Shown here piece by piece: positions 1 to 7,641 of a stretch of DNA of 15,323 nt; positions within the stretch are counted from its first letter, which is position 1; each line of letters opens with the position of its first letter. This DNA is from CAG-791 sp963658405 (GTDB lineage Bacteria; Bacillota; Clostridia; Lachnospirales; Lachnospiraceae). The notes below the pieces were generated by a model. That model did no database searches and was not told where the DNA came from. It saw only the letters and a list, made by a program, of their open reading frames with translations. The stretch is taken from the NCBI GenBank assembly GCA_963658405.1, contig CAVKQI010000059.1, positions 1 to 15,323 on the forward strand, in the 5' to 3' direction. A program made the translations under genes and the position numbers.

Positions 1-103
1 GATGCGAGTTAAGGGCCGGCCATCTGCAGGCAAGAGGCGAACCTTAGCAAAACGGTATGCGATGCAACTGATGCGAACCATCTGCGCCGGCTTGCGGCAT
101 GAT
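1..103 (+). repeat. Family A palindromic intergenic element, right half (copy A1)
   Basis: Bases 1-55 are identical to 13514-13568. A second shared block, CCATCTGCGCCGGC, is at 78-91 here and 13589-13602 there. Between and beyond these blocks the copies diverge but keep a similar layout, ending near CATGAT at 98-103 (CATGGC in the other copy). The left half of the element lies outside the window. No coding sequence is supported in bases 1-138; the rest is a possible promoter and a ribosome binding site. Confidence 0.85.
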
Positions 104-111
104 CGGGTAGA

Positions 112-117
112 TATAAT
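112..117 (+). promoter_or_regulatory. Possible -10 box ahead of the first gene
   Basis: A perfect TATAAT lies 21 nt before the ATG at 139, just downstream of the family A repeat. No convincing -35 is present at 17±1 nt; TTGCGG at 92-97 would leave only a 14-nt spacer. The other same-orientation family A copy is also followed by an AT-rich TATATA stretch near 13626. Treat this as a weak promoter candidate. Confidence 0.25.
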
Positions 118-138
118 GATGAACAACACGAGGTGAAC

Positions 139-1233
139 ATGTCAAAGAAACAGGCAGCATCCGCTGCAATCTTCATAGCGCTCTTTTTGACCCTCCTGGT
201 CATGGTGACCTACTGCCTTCGCACCAACGGCTCCGTCAAGGACCGCTTCGTGGGCTTTTATGCAGAGCCGAAAAACACCATAGATACCATCATGATCGGT
301 TCCTCGCCCGTCTTCCCCTACTACGTGACACCCCAGATGTACGGCGAAGAAGGCCTCGTCTGCTACCCCCTCTCCACGAACCTCCAGAGACCTGTAGCCC
401 AGCTCTACCTGACCAAAGAGGCGCTGAAATACCAGAGCCCCTCCCTGCTGATCTACGAAGTGCGGATGTATACCGGCAGAGAATCGGACATGACCAACAA
501 CATGGCCTATACCAGAGGCGTCACCGACAATATGCGCTATTCCCTGAACCGCCTGGAGACCATCAACGCCATGGTGACGGACGACCTGACGGCAGACGAT
601 ACGGAGCGCTATACCTATTACTTTGACATCTTCAAATACCATTCCAACTGGAAGACACTCTTTCTGCCCAGCCAGCTGCGGACAGCCCTCTACGCCTGGC
701 CGGATGCCATGAAGGGGTATGAGAGCACCGACGAAGTGGGGCCCTGCACCCTGCAGGACTGGTCCGGGGAGACAGAGACGACCCCGATCCCGGAGATCCA
801 GGAGCAGCACCTTACGGAGCTGATGGACTATCTGGAGGAAAAGGGGCAGAACGCCCTCTTTATCGTCTCCCCCTACCTGCATACCCAGGAGCAGGCACAG
901 ATGTTCAATTATATCGGGGAGAAGGTGAGTGCCAGAGGATTTGGTTTCCTGAACCTGAATCAGTACTATGAGGAGATCGGCATAGACGGCGACCGGGATT
1001 TCAATGATTACGGCAACCACACCAATGCCTCCGGCGCGCAGAAGGTAACGGCCTTTTTTGAAAACTATCTGAAGGAAAACTACGACCTGCCGGACAGACG
1101 GGGAGAGGATAGCTATGCTTCCTGGGAGAAGGCCTACGAAAAGTGGCAGCAGGTCTATGCAGAGGCCATGACAAAGATCGATGAACGGATAGCCGACAAA
1201 GATTACGCGCAGCTCGGCACCGAAGAAGAGTAG
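139..1233 (+). CDS. Membrane-anchored SGNH/DltD-like protein
   Basis: Predicted 364-residue protein with a short basic N-terminus and one hydrophobic segment at about residues 8-27, consistent with a signal anchor and an extracytoplasmic main domain. A GSS motif at 54-56 (context IMIGSSPVF) resembles block I of SGNH-fold proteins, with Ser55 the likely nucleophile. NDYGNHTNASGA near 289-300 gives the matching Asp/His block (D290, H294). This layout resembles DltD and AlgX-like acyltransfer or esterase proteins. The likely role, by inference, is adding or removing acyl groups on the polysaccharide. ATG 139 is preferred over the in-frame GTG at 133 because GAGG at 130-133 is spaced well for ATG 139 and GTG 133 lies within that site. 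The gene ends 14 nt before the amidotransferase, so the two are probably co-transcribed. Substrate is unknown. Confidence 0.75.
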   Translation: MSKKQAASAAIFIALFLTLLVMVTYCLRTNGSVKDRFVGFYAEPKNTIDTIMIGSSPVFPYYVTPQMYGEEGLVCYPLSTNLQRPVAQLYLTKEALKYQSPSLLIYEVRMYTGRESDMTNNMAYTRGVTDNMRYSLNRLETINAMVTDDLTADDTERYTYYFDIFKYHSNWKTLFLPSQLRTALYAWPDAMKGYESTDEVGPCTLQDWSGETETTPIPEIQEQHLTELMDYLEEKGQNALFIVSPYLHTQEQAQMFNYIGEKVSARGFGFLNLNQYYEEIGIDGDRDFNDYGNHTNASGAQKVTAFFENYLKENYDLPDRRGEDSYASWEKAYEKWQQVYAEAMTKIDERIADKDYAQLGTEEE

Positions 1234-1247
1234 ACAGGAGGAGCCCC

Positions 1248-3137
1248 ATGTGCGGAATAGCGGGTTTATGTCATTTTAAGGATCCTGAAAAAAATATGGA
1301 GCGCATGAAGCAGCGGATGATCCACCGCGGACCGGATGCCGGAGGGACATGGCTTTCGGAGGACGCAGAGGTCTGCCTTGGCCACAGACGCCTTTCCATC
1401 GTGGACCTGTCGGAGGCCGGGGCACAGCCCATGACATCTCACAGCGGCCGGTATGTATGCGTCTTTAACGGCGAGATCTACAATCACCGGGACCTTAGGA
1501 AAAAGCTTCTGGCGGAGAAAAAAGTGACGGCCTTCCGGGGTACTTCGGACACGGAAGTGCTGCTGGAGTCCTTCGAGGCCTATAGTATAGAGGAGACGAT
1601 CCGGCAGTGCAAGGGCATGTTTGCCATCGCCCTCTTTGACAGGGAGACAAAGACCCTGACCCTGCTGCGGGACCGCATCGGTGAAAAGCCCCTTTACTAC
1701 GGCTTTGTGCGGGGCAGCTTTGTCTTTGCATCGGATTTGGGATGCATCACCGTGCTGGAAGGCTTTGACAATCCCATTTTTACGGATGTGCTGGATATCT
1801 ACTTTGCCCACGGCTATATCCCGGCGCCCTATACCATTTATCAGAAGATATGGAAATTAGAGCCCGGAAAGATGCTGACCATAAAGGCTCCCTTTGCCGA
1901 AGGGACGCAGGAGAGCAAAGCCTACTGGTCATTAAGGGAAAAGGCCAAGTACGGCCAGTCCCATTTATTTACCGGCACCAGAGAAGAAGCAGCGGATGAG
2001 CTGGAAAGACTCCTGCGGGCCTCTATCCGGGATCAGATGGTGGCGGATGTGCCGGTAGGCGCCTTTTTATCCGCCGGCATCGACAGCAGCACCGTGGTGG
2101 CCTTGATGCAGCAGGAGAGCGAGCGGAAAGTGCGCAGCTTTACCATCGGCATGGAGGATCCTAAGTACAATGAGGCCGTCTATGCCGGCGAGATCGCAAA
2201 GCATCTGGGCACGGAGCATACAGAGCTCTATATCACGGAAAAGGACGCAAAAGAGGTGATCCCGCTGCTGCCGGCCATGTTTGCAGAGCCCTTTGCGGAC
2301 AGCTCGCAGATCCCTACCTACCTCGTGAGTAAGATGACCAGAGAGCATGTGACCGTATCCTTAAGCGGCGATGCCGGAGATGAGCTTTTCTGCGGTTATA
2401 CCTCTTATGCCGGGGCGGAGCGCATGTGGAATATGGTGCGCCGCATTCCGGGCGGGATCCGCAAGCCGGCGGCCGGACTGCTGCTGCACTCGCCCCTTCG
2501 GGATGACATCAAGTGGCGTTCCAGAGGCATCCGCCTGGCAGCGGACTCCCCGGAGGACATTTACCGGGTCAGCTACGAGACCGATCCGCTGATCGGCCGC
2601 ATCGCCCGCCGCCATACGCAGATTCCCTATGCCTATACGCAGCTGGGACCGGATGAGACCGGCGAAGTAAACCACGACATCATGCTGATGGATATGAGCA
2701 TGTATCATCCCGATGACATTCTGGTAAAGGTAGACCGGACGGCCATGGCTGTCTCTCTGGAGACCCGTGTGCCGCTCCTTGATAAGGATGTGGTGGAATT
2801 TGCCTGGACCCTGCCCATCGACTATCTGCGGGCAGACGGCGTGGGCAAGCTGGTTCTTAGGGATGTGCTCTACCGCTACGTGCCAAGGGAGATGATGGAG
2901 AGACCCAAGAAGGGATTTTCCATTCCGGTGGATCAGTGGCTTCGAAAGACGGATCTGCGGGCATGGGCAGAGGGGCTGATCGAGAGAAATAAGCTCGCCG
3001 CCCAGGGATTTCTGGATCCGGACGTGGTCTGGAAGATCTGGAACCGCTTTATGGAGACCGGAGAGTGGTTCGTGCAGATCTGGTATATTCTCATGTTCCA
3101 GGCATGGCTGGAGACGGAGTATAAAGGCACCCTGTAA
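1248..3137 (+). CDS. asnB: Glutamine-hydrolysing asparagine synthetase family amidotransferase
   Basis: 629 residues, normal for AsnB-type enzymes. It begins MCGIAG, so Cys2 becomes the N-terminal nucleophile of the class II glutamine amidotransferase domain (about residues 1-190; FNGEIYNH and RDRIGEKPLYY visible). The C-terminal synthetase domain carries the ATP-pyrophosphatase loop SAGIDSS at 275-281 (textbook form SGGxDS), then SLSGDAGDELFCGY and SLETRVPLLD. The family transfers glutamine-derived ammonia to an AMP-activated carboxylate. Free aspartate is one possible acceptor. Relatives inside polysaccharide loci are proposed to amidate uronic acid residues, which fits the neighbours, but the substrate cannot be read from sequence. 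GGAGG at 1237-1241 sits 6 nt before the ATG. The gene is 14 nt after the SGNH gene and is followed by a repeat-filled spacer. Confidence 0.93.
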   Translation: MCGIAGLCHFKDPEKNMERMKQRMIHRGPDAGGTWLSEDAEVCLGHRRLSIVDLSEAGAQPMTSHSGRYVCVFNGEIYNHRDLRKKLLAEKKVTAFRGTSDTEVLLESFEAYSIEETIRQCKGMFAIALFDRETKTLTLLRDRIGEKPLYYGFVRGSFVFASDLGCITVLEGFDNPIFTDVLDIYFAHGYIPAPYTIYQKIWKLEPGKMLTIKAPFAEGTQESKAYWSLREKAKYGQSHLFTGTREEAADELERLLRASIRDQMVADVPVGAFLSAGIDSSTVVALMQQESERKVRSFTIGMEDPKYNEAVYAGEIAKHLGTEHTELYITEKDAKEVIPLLPAMFAEPFADSSQIPTYLVSKMTREHVTVSLSGDAGDELFCGYTSYAGAERMWNMVRRIPGGIRKPAAGLLLHSPLRDDIKWRSRGIRLAADSPEDIYRVSYETDPLIGRIARRHTQIPYAYTQLGPDETGEVNHDIMLMDMSMYHPDDILVKVDRTAMAVSLETRVPLLDKDVVEFAWTLPIDYLRADGVGKLVLRDVLYRYVPREMMERPKKGFSIPVDQWLRKTDLRAWAEGLIERNKLAAQGFLDPDVVWKIWNRFMETGEWFVQIWYILMFQAWLETEYKGTL

Positions 3138-3148
3138 AGTCACAGCAT

Positions 3149-3220
3149 GTTGCTTTGATGGCAGACGGGAATCTGAAATTCCCGTCGCCTCTTCGCAGCG
3201 TAGCTGCTCAGAAAAGAGGT
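3149..3220 (+). repeat. Family B half-element (hairpins H1 and H2), first tandem copy
   Basis: This 72-bp block recurs at 3284-3355 with one mismatch (period 135 bp), and its core recurs at 8773-8835. H1 is GACGGGAAT (3164-3172) pairing with ATTCCCGTC (3178-3186), 9 bp and a 5-nt loop. H2 is CCTCTT (3188-3193) pairing with AAGAGG (3214-3219) around an inner GCAGC/GCTGC stem. AAGAGG looks like a ribosome binding site, but no plausible gene starts just after this copy. Confidence 0.92.
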
Positions 3221-3355
3221 CAGTGCGAAAGATCTGCTCGATAGCAGCTCTTTCGCACGGCAGCATGCTCCCTGTGGGAGCACGTTGCTTTGATGGCAGA
3301 CGGGAATCTGAAATTCCCGTCGCCTCTTCGCAGCGTAACTGCTCAGAAAAGAGGT
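3216..3355 (+). repeat. Family B intergenic element, full copy (H3-H4-H1-H2), leader of the GT11-GT2 gene
   Basis: Four hairpins in series. H3 at 3223-3258 pairs GTGCGAAAGA with TCTTTCGCAC, then one mismatch and CTGCT/AGCAG, closed by a CGAT loop. H4 at 3266-3282 pairs TGCTCCC with GGGAGCA. H1 is at 3299-3321. H2 pairs CCTCTT (3323-3328) with AAGAGG (3349-3354). AAGAGG is the ribosome binding site of the next gene, 6 nt before ATG 3361. The same string of hairpins in the same order occurs at 8697-8834. H1/H2 are a second copy of 3149-3220. Confidence 0.92.
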
Positions 3356-3360
3356 ACGGC

Positions 3361-5634
3361 ATGATCGTGATCCGCATGTCGGGGGGACTCGGCAATCAGA
3401 TGTTTCAATATGCCCTTTTCATAAAGCTGCAGGCACTGGGCAGGCAGGTCTGCTTTGACGACTGGTCGGAGTATGACCACCAGTCGGAAAACGGTGTGCG
3501 CCGGCCGATCCGCCTGTCCGTATTCGGCATCGACTACCCAAGGGCTGATCAGGAACAGGTTCGGGATCTGACGGATGCCCGGATGGATATAAAGAGCCGG
3601 GTCCGCCGAAAGCTCCGGGGCAGGCATTCCCTGGAAAAGCACGACCGGGATCTGGTCTTTGACCCTTCCTTCTTAGAGCAGGAGGAGGGGTATTTCTGCG
3701 GCTGCTTTCAGTCGGAAAAATATTTTGCCGATGTCAGAGAGAAGGTAAAGGAAGCTTTTACATTCCCGGAGGCTATCTGGCAGGAGGAGCCGGAGCGGGC
3801 GGCCATGGCGGAGCAGATGCAGAGAGAGGATTCTGTGGCGGTGCATCTGCGCTTCGGGGATTATCTGGATAAGGCGGAGACCTACGGCGGCATCTGCACC
3901 CCGGCCTACTATGAAGGGGCGGTCAGACAGATGCGGGAGAGACTGGGGGAGAAGGTACACTTCTATGTCTTTTCCAATGATGAGGAAAAGGCGGCGGCCT
4001 GGATCGCCTCCATGGAAGACGACAGAAGGAAAGCGGAAGCAGAGAACGCTGAAACAGGAAAAACAGAAACAACAGAAATAACAGAAACAGAGGACGATGG
4101 GAGAGCATCTGCCGTCTTTACGCTGATCCGGGGCGCTGATGAAGATCACGGCTACCTGGATCTGGCGCTGATGACAAAGTGCAGACATCATATCATCGCC
4201 AACAGCAGCTTCAGCTGGTGGGGCGCCTGGTTAGCAGACCATCCCGGTCAATTGGTCATTGCGCCTTCCCTCTGGCTCCATATTCCGGACGGCAGCACCC
4301 TGGCTGCAAGGGATATCTTTACCCCGCGGATGCTGCGGATCAACGGATCCGGGGAGCTGGTCTTTGCGCCGGCAGAGGAGACGAAGATTTCCGGGAAAGA
4401 GCGGGAGAAGCGAAGCGAGCCGGAGGCAGCACAAAGTAGCCGGGGACAGCAGTCCGCCGTTGAGGGACAGCAGTCCGCCGTTGCCGATAGCCTTCTGCAT
4501 GCATACAGACCGCTGGTTTCTGTCATTGTGGCGGCCTACAATGTGGCAGATTATCTGCCTCGGGCCTTTTCTTCTCTGGAACGTCAGACCTATGAAAATC
4601 TGCAGATCCTGGTGGTGGACGACGGATCTACAGACGGCAGGACCCCGGCGCTGTGCGATGCCTTTGCCGCCCGGGACAGCCGCGTACAGGTGATCCATAA
4701 AAAGAACGGCGGTCTCTCTGATGCCAGAAATGCAGGCCTTGAAAGGGCAACGGGCGCGTATATTGCCTTTCTGGACGGGGATGACTGGTATGAGCCGGCT
4801 ATGATCGAGGCTATGGTCATCGGATGTCTTTTGGGCAATGCCCAGATCGCCGTGGTGCGCTATGATCAGGTGCGGGACGGCGTATCGGAACAGAATGCCG
4901 CGGATCGGGACGCTGTGAATCAGGACGCCGCGAATCGGGATGCCGCGGATCAGGATGCCGTGAAGCAGGATGTCGGGGTGAATGGCAAAGCCCGGGAATT
5001 GCCCTGCATTGACGCCATTCTGGACAGAAGTGTATTATTAAATCAGCAGCAGGCGCTGCGGATCTATACCGGTGGAGATGACCGTATCATCATCTATAAT
5101 TCCGTCTGGAGCAAGCTTTTTAAGAGAGAGATCATCGAAGAGCTGCGTTTCCCCACAGGGAGAAACAGCGAGGATATCATTTTTACAGCCAAGGCCTTTA
5201 CGGCCATGGAAAGACTGGTATATCTGGATACACCGCTTTATAATTATGTCCTGGACCGGGCCGGCAGCATCATGAATGAAAAGATGGGAGAGCGCCGGTT
5301 TCGGGATGAGCTGCCCTTCTGGAGGGAGCAGATCGACTGGTTTGCATCCTGCGGCATGGAAGAGATCGCAAAGAGAGCGGCCTACTATTTCTACAGACGG
5401 CTCCTGTTTTATGATCTGGAGTTCCGGGCAGACCCTTCCATGGCAGACTATGCAGAGCGCCTGGAAAAGGAGATCCTGGCCGAAAAGGAGCAGGTTCTGA
5501 CTTTATTGGATGAACCCTTTGCCTCCCGGGGTGATAAGGTGAGGATACGGCTCTTTCTGACTTCTCCGGCGGTCTATGCCCGGATCTCGGGTCTGTACGA
5601 CAGGACGATCGTCAGATGGAGAAACCGGCAGTGA
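3361..5634 (+). CDS. Fused GT11 (fucosyltransferase-like) and GT2 glycosyltransferase
   Basis: 757 residues from ATG 3361, chosen because GT11 proteins begin close to GGLGNQMFQY (8-17) and AAGAGG is 6 nt upstream. Residues 1 to about 320 are GT11: HLRFGDY at 162-168 matches the nucleotide-sugar motif, and NSSFSWWGAW starts at 281. GT11 enzymes are typically alpha-1,2-fucosyltransferases. From about 383 a GT2 (GT-A) domain follows: VSVIVAAYN (386-394), DDGSTDG (420-426) and the metal-binding DGDDW (472-476). A GT11 domain alone is about 290-300 residues, so this is a real two-enzyme fusion probably adding two successive sugars on the cytoplasmic face. Three in-frame low-complexity repeats sit inside it: Glu/Thr-rich insertion near 221-250, a linker duplication near 361-375, and a five-residue repeat at 510-539 within GT2. 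Acceptors and donors are inferred only at family level. Confidence 0.9.
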   Translation: MIVIRMSGGLGNQMFQYALFIKLQALGRQVCFDDWSEYDHQSENGVRRPIRLSVFGIDYPRADQEQVRDLTDARMDIKSRVRRKLRGRHSLEKHDRDLVFDPSFLEQEEGYFCGCFQSEKYFADVREKVKEAFTFPEAIWQEEPERAAMAEQMQREDSVAVHLRFGDYLDKAETYGGICTPAYYEGAVRQMRERLGEKVHFYVFSNDEEKAAAWIASMEDDRRKAEAENAETGKTETTEITETEDDGRASAVFTLIRGADEDHGYLDLALMTKCRHHIIANSSFSWWGAWLADHPGQLVIAPSLWLHIPDGSTLAARDIFTPRMLRINGSGELVFAPAEETKISGKEREKRSEPEAAQSSRGQQSAVEGQQSAVADSLLHAYRPLVSVIVAAYNVADYLPRAFSSLERQTYENLQILVVDDGSTDGRTPALCDAFAARDSRVQVIHKKNGGLSDARNAGLERATGAYIAFLDGDDWYEPAMIEAMVIGCLLGNAQIAVVRYDQVRDGVSEQNAADRDAVNQDAANRDAADQDAVKQDVGVNGKARELPCIDAILDRSVLLNQQQALRIYTGGDDRIIIYNSVWSKLFKREIIEELRFPTGRNSEDIIFTAKAFTAMERLVYLDTPLYNYVLDRAGSIMNEKMGERRFRDELPFWREQIDWFASCGMEEIAKRAAYYFYRRLLFYDLEFRADPSMADYAERLEKEILAEKEQVLTLLDEPFASRGDKVRIRLFLTSPAVYARISGLYDRTIVRWRNRQ
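4063..4089 (+). repeat. In-frame 9-bp tandem repeat, 3 units, in the GT11 domain
   Basis: Units ACAGAAACA, ACAGAAATA and ACAGAAACA are consecutive. They encode part of a Thr/Glu-rich hydrophilic stretch (TETTEITETE) inserted in the GT11 domain, so gain or loss of a unit changes length by three residues without a frameshift. Confidence 0.85.
4443..4484 (+). repeat. In-frame 21-bp direct duplication in the GT11-GT2 linker
   Basis: Two adjacent 21-bp units differ only at their last base and encode GQQSAVE then GQQSAVA. They lie in the charged linker between the two glycosyltransferase domains and probably reflect a recent slippage duplication. Confidence 0.92.
4888..4977 (+). repeat. In-frame 15-bp tandem repeat, 6 degenerate units, in the GT2 domain
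   Basis: Six consecutive 15-bp units (4888, 4903, 4918, 4933, 4948, 4963) encode EQNAA, DRDAV, NQDAA, NRDAA, DQDAV and KQDVG (residues 510-539). The repeat is within the GT2 catalytic domain, about 35 residues after DGDDW, probably in a surface loop. Units differ at a few positions, so the array is not brand new. Confidence 0.9.
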
Positions 5635-5741
5635 AGAGGTCTGCAGACAGCGGATCTGCAGCGTAATATTTACCCGGCTTTGTCCCGATTTTTCAAAAAT
5701 CCAGGCAGAACCGGCTGATTGCAAAGAACAAAGGAATAATA
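5635..5741 (+). other. Proximal part of the spacer before the flippase gene
   Basis: No coding potential is seen. It holds two CTGCAG sites 17 nt apart (5641, 5658) and a short A/T-rich inverted repeat, GATTTTT facing AAAAATC (5688-5702), without a following T-run on the + strand. It is not a convincing intrinsic terminator. No copy is seen elsewhere in the window. Confidence 0.45.
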
Positions 5742-5777
5742 GTGTGAAAAATACGCTTGATAGCGTATTTTTCGCAC
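5742..5777 (+). repeat. Family B hairpin H3, solitary copy
   Basis: GTGTGAAAAATACGCT (5742-5757) pairs with AGCGTATTTTTCGCAC (5762-5777) as a 16-bp stem with one G·U pair and a TGAT loop. It is homologous to H3 at 3223-3258 and 8704-8739, but the apical stem sequence differs on both arms (TACGCT/AGCGTA against TCTGCT/AGCAGA), i.e. compensatory changes. Confidence 0.9.
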
Positions 5778-5778
5778 A

Positions 5779-5874
5779 GCTATTGTGCCGCAGGCGTCAC
5801 AAATAGCCCGGAACGCAAACCGAATCAAAGATTCGGTTTGCGATTCCTTCGGCGAGGGCGCCTACGGAATGGAG
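5779..5874 (+). promoter_or_regulatory. Three-hairpin leader of the flippase gene
   Basis: GCTATTGTG (5779-5787) pairs with CACAAATAGC (5798-5807) with one bulge. CGCAAACCGAATC (5814-5826) pairs with GATTCGGTTTGCG (5830-5842), a perfect 13-bp stem with an AAA loop. ATTCC (5843-5847) pairs with GGAAT (5866-5870) around a GGCG/CGCC inner stem. The ribosome binding site GGAG (5871-5874) abuts the last stem, 6 nt before ATG 5881. Confidence 0.75.
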
Positions 5875-5880
5875 ATTTTT

Positions 5881-7638
5881 ATGAAATTAATGAAACGCGT
5901 GGGCAGAATACTGACCAAAAAGCAGAAGGGCAACCTGGTGGTGCTCTTTTTCCTGATGCTCCTGGGCGCAGGCATGGAGACCGTGGGCACCAGCCTGATC
6001 CTGCCGGTGATCACCATCGCCATGAATCCCAGCTCCGTGGAGACGGATTCTACCTACAGCAAGATCTATGTCATGCTGAACATGCAGGACCCCAAGTCCT
6101 TCCTGAGCCTGATCATTGTACTGCTCATCGGACTGTATATTGTAAAGAATATCTTTCTGTACTACATGTACAGAGCCCAGTACCGCTTTATCTACAACGG
6201 GCAGTTCAAGACTTCCACCAATCTTTTCAAGGATTACGTGACCAGGCCCTATGAATTCTACCTGGATGCCAATACCCCGGTGATCATGCGGCATATCTTA
6301 AGCGATGTGAACGGCGTCTACAATATGCTGCTGACGATCCTTTCCTTCTGCACAGAGGGGATCATCATGGCGGCCCTGATCGTGCTTTCCATCGTATTAA
6401 ATCCCCTGATGACCGTCATCATGGGAACCCTGATCGGCATCATCATCGTGGTCAATAAAAAGGTCATGGGACCGGTGCTTCGCCGCTACGGCCACGAGGT
6501 GCAGGTCAACAGCGCCCTGAATACCAAGTGGCTCATGCAGGCAGTCAGCGGCATGAAGGAGACCAAGGTACTCAATAAGGAAAAGTACTTTGTGGATCAG
6601 TATGAAAAGAGCGCGGAAAAGCTCTGCGACATCCAGAAAAAGCAGAATTCCTACCAGAACATCCCCAGACTTCTGATCGAGACCGTATGCATGACCGGTA
6701 TTCTGGGCATGGTGGGATTTTTCCTTATGAGCTCCGATGATCTGGCCAATACCATGGGACAGATCGGTGTGCTGGCGGTAGTGGCCATCCGCATCATGCC
6801 CAGCGCCAACCGTATCTCCACGTACCTCAACAGCATTGCCTACTATGAGCCTTGCATGGATTCCGTGGAAGAGATCATCGTCCGCAGCAAGGATGTGGAC
6901 AATGCGGCTATTTTCCGGCAGCGGGGTCCCATCGTGCCCCTGCCTTTCCATGAAAAGGTGGAGCTCACCAATGTCACCTATCGCTATCCCAATACAGAGG
7001 TGAATATTCTGGAAAATGCCGGACTGACCATTCCCATCGGCAAGTCCGTGGGCATCATCGGCCCCTCCGGTGCCGGCAAGTCCACCGCCGTGGATATTCT
7101 CTTAGGACTTTTGCAGCCCCAGAAGGGACAGATCCTGGTGGACGGTACGGACATCACCACGAATATCATGGGCTGGTATGCCAATATCGGCTATGTGCCC
7201 CAGATGATGTATATGCTGGATGACACCATCCGCAATAACATTGCCTACGGTTTTGCACCGGAGGATATCGACGAAGCGCAGATCTGGCATGTATTAAAGG
7301 AAGCGCAGATGGATGAATTCGTCCGCTCTCTGCCGGAGGGCCTGGATACCTCCATCGGCGAGCGGGGCGTGCGTCTCTCCGGCGGACAGCGCCAGAGAAT
7401 CGGCATCGCCAGAGCCCTTTACATGGATCCGGAGATCATGATCTTTGATGAGGCTACTTCCGCCCTCGACAATGACACGGAGCAGGCCATCATGGAGGCT
7501 ATCGAGAGTCTCCACGGCCGCAAGACCCTGGTGATCATCGCCCACCGGTTATCCACCATCGAGAAGTGCGATGCGGTTTACCGGGTAGAGGATAAGCACT
7601 TCGTACTGGATAAAGAGCACGGAAGACAGGCACAGTAA
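5881..7638 (+). CDS. ABC transporter, PglK/MsbA-type lipid-linked glycan flippase
   Basis: 585-residue half-transporter: six predicted membrane segments in the first about 310 residues, then a nucleotide-binding domain. Visible motifs are Walker A GPSGAGKST (394-402), the Q-loop at Q441, the signature LSGGQRQR from 499, Walker B ending FDEATSALD with E524 catalytic, and the H-loop His555. All are intact. Length and order match type IV exporters such as MsbA and PglK, which flip lipid-linked saccharides; among glycosyltransferases that is the likely role. Polysaccharide exporters of the Wzm/Wzt type are split into two proteins and do not fit. An earlier in-frame start at 5785 would read through two hairpins and add 32 residues foreign to the family; GGAG 6 nt before ATG 5881 decides the start. 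Probably works as a homodimer in the cytoplasmic membrane. Confidence 0.92.
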   Translation: MKLMKRVGRILTKKQKGNLVVLFFLMLLGAGMETVGTSLILPVITIAMNPSSVETDSTYSKIYVMLNMQDPKSFLSLIIVLLIGLYIVKNIFLYYMYRAQYRFIYNGQFKTSTNLFKDYVTRPYEFYLDANTPVIMRHILSDVNGVYNMLLTILSFCTEGIIMAALIVLSIVLNPLMTVIMGTLIGIIIVVNKKVMGPVLRRYGHEVQVNSALNTKWLMQAVSGMKETKVLNKEKYFVDQYEKSAEKLCDIQKKQNSYQNIPRLLIETVCMTGILGMVGFFLMSSDDLANTMGQIGVLAVVAIRIMPSANRISTYLNSIAYYEPCMDSVEEIIVRSKDVDNAAIFRQRGPIVPLPFHEKVELTNVTYRYPNTEVNILENAGLTIPIGKSVGIIGPSGAGKSTAVDILLGLLQPQKGQILVDGTDITTNIMGWYANIGYVPQMMYMLDDTIRNNIAYGFAPEDIDEAQIWHVLKEAQMDEFVRSLPEGLDTSIGERGVRLSGGQRQRIGIARALYMDPEIMIFDEATSALDNDTEQAIMEAIESLHGRKTLVIIAHRLSTIEKCDAVYRVEDKHFVLDKEHGRQAQ

Positions 7639-7641
7639 ACA

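Noticed and set aside
142..1020. Long open frame on the minus strand opposite the SGNH-like gene
   Set aside because: No recognisable motifs; it mirrors a strong + strand gene that has a ribosome binding site and family motifs.
3223..3360. GTG 3223 as an upstream start of the GT11-GT2 protein
   Set aside because: It would add 46 residues encoded wholly by the hairpin repeat, with poor ribosome-site spacing; GT11 proteins start at about MIVIRMSGGLGNQ.
2361..3395. Minus-strand open frame across the family B repeat
   Set aside because: Contains the repeat translated twice (SEQLRCEEATGISDSRLPS), which simply reflects the DNA duplication; it overlaps asnB.
5742..5777. Intrinsic terminator
   Set aside because: The stem is strong but no U-tract follows on either side; the T-run is inside the stem.
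5785..5880. ATG 5785 as the start of the flippase
   Set aside because: The added 32 residues are hairpin sequence; ATG 5881 has a well-spaced GGAG.
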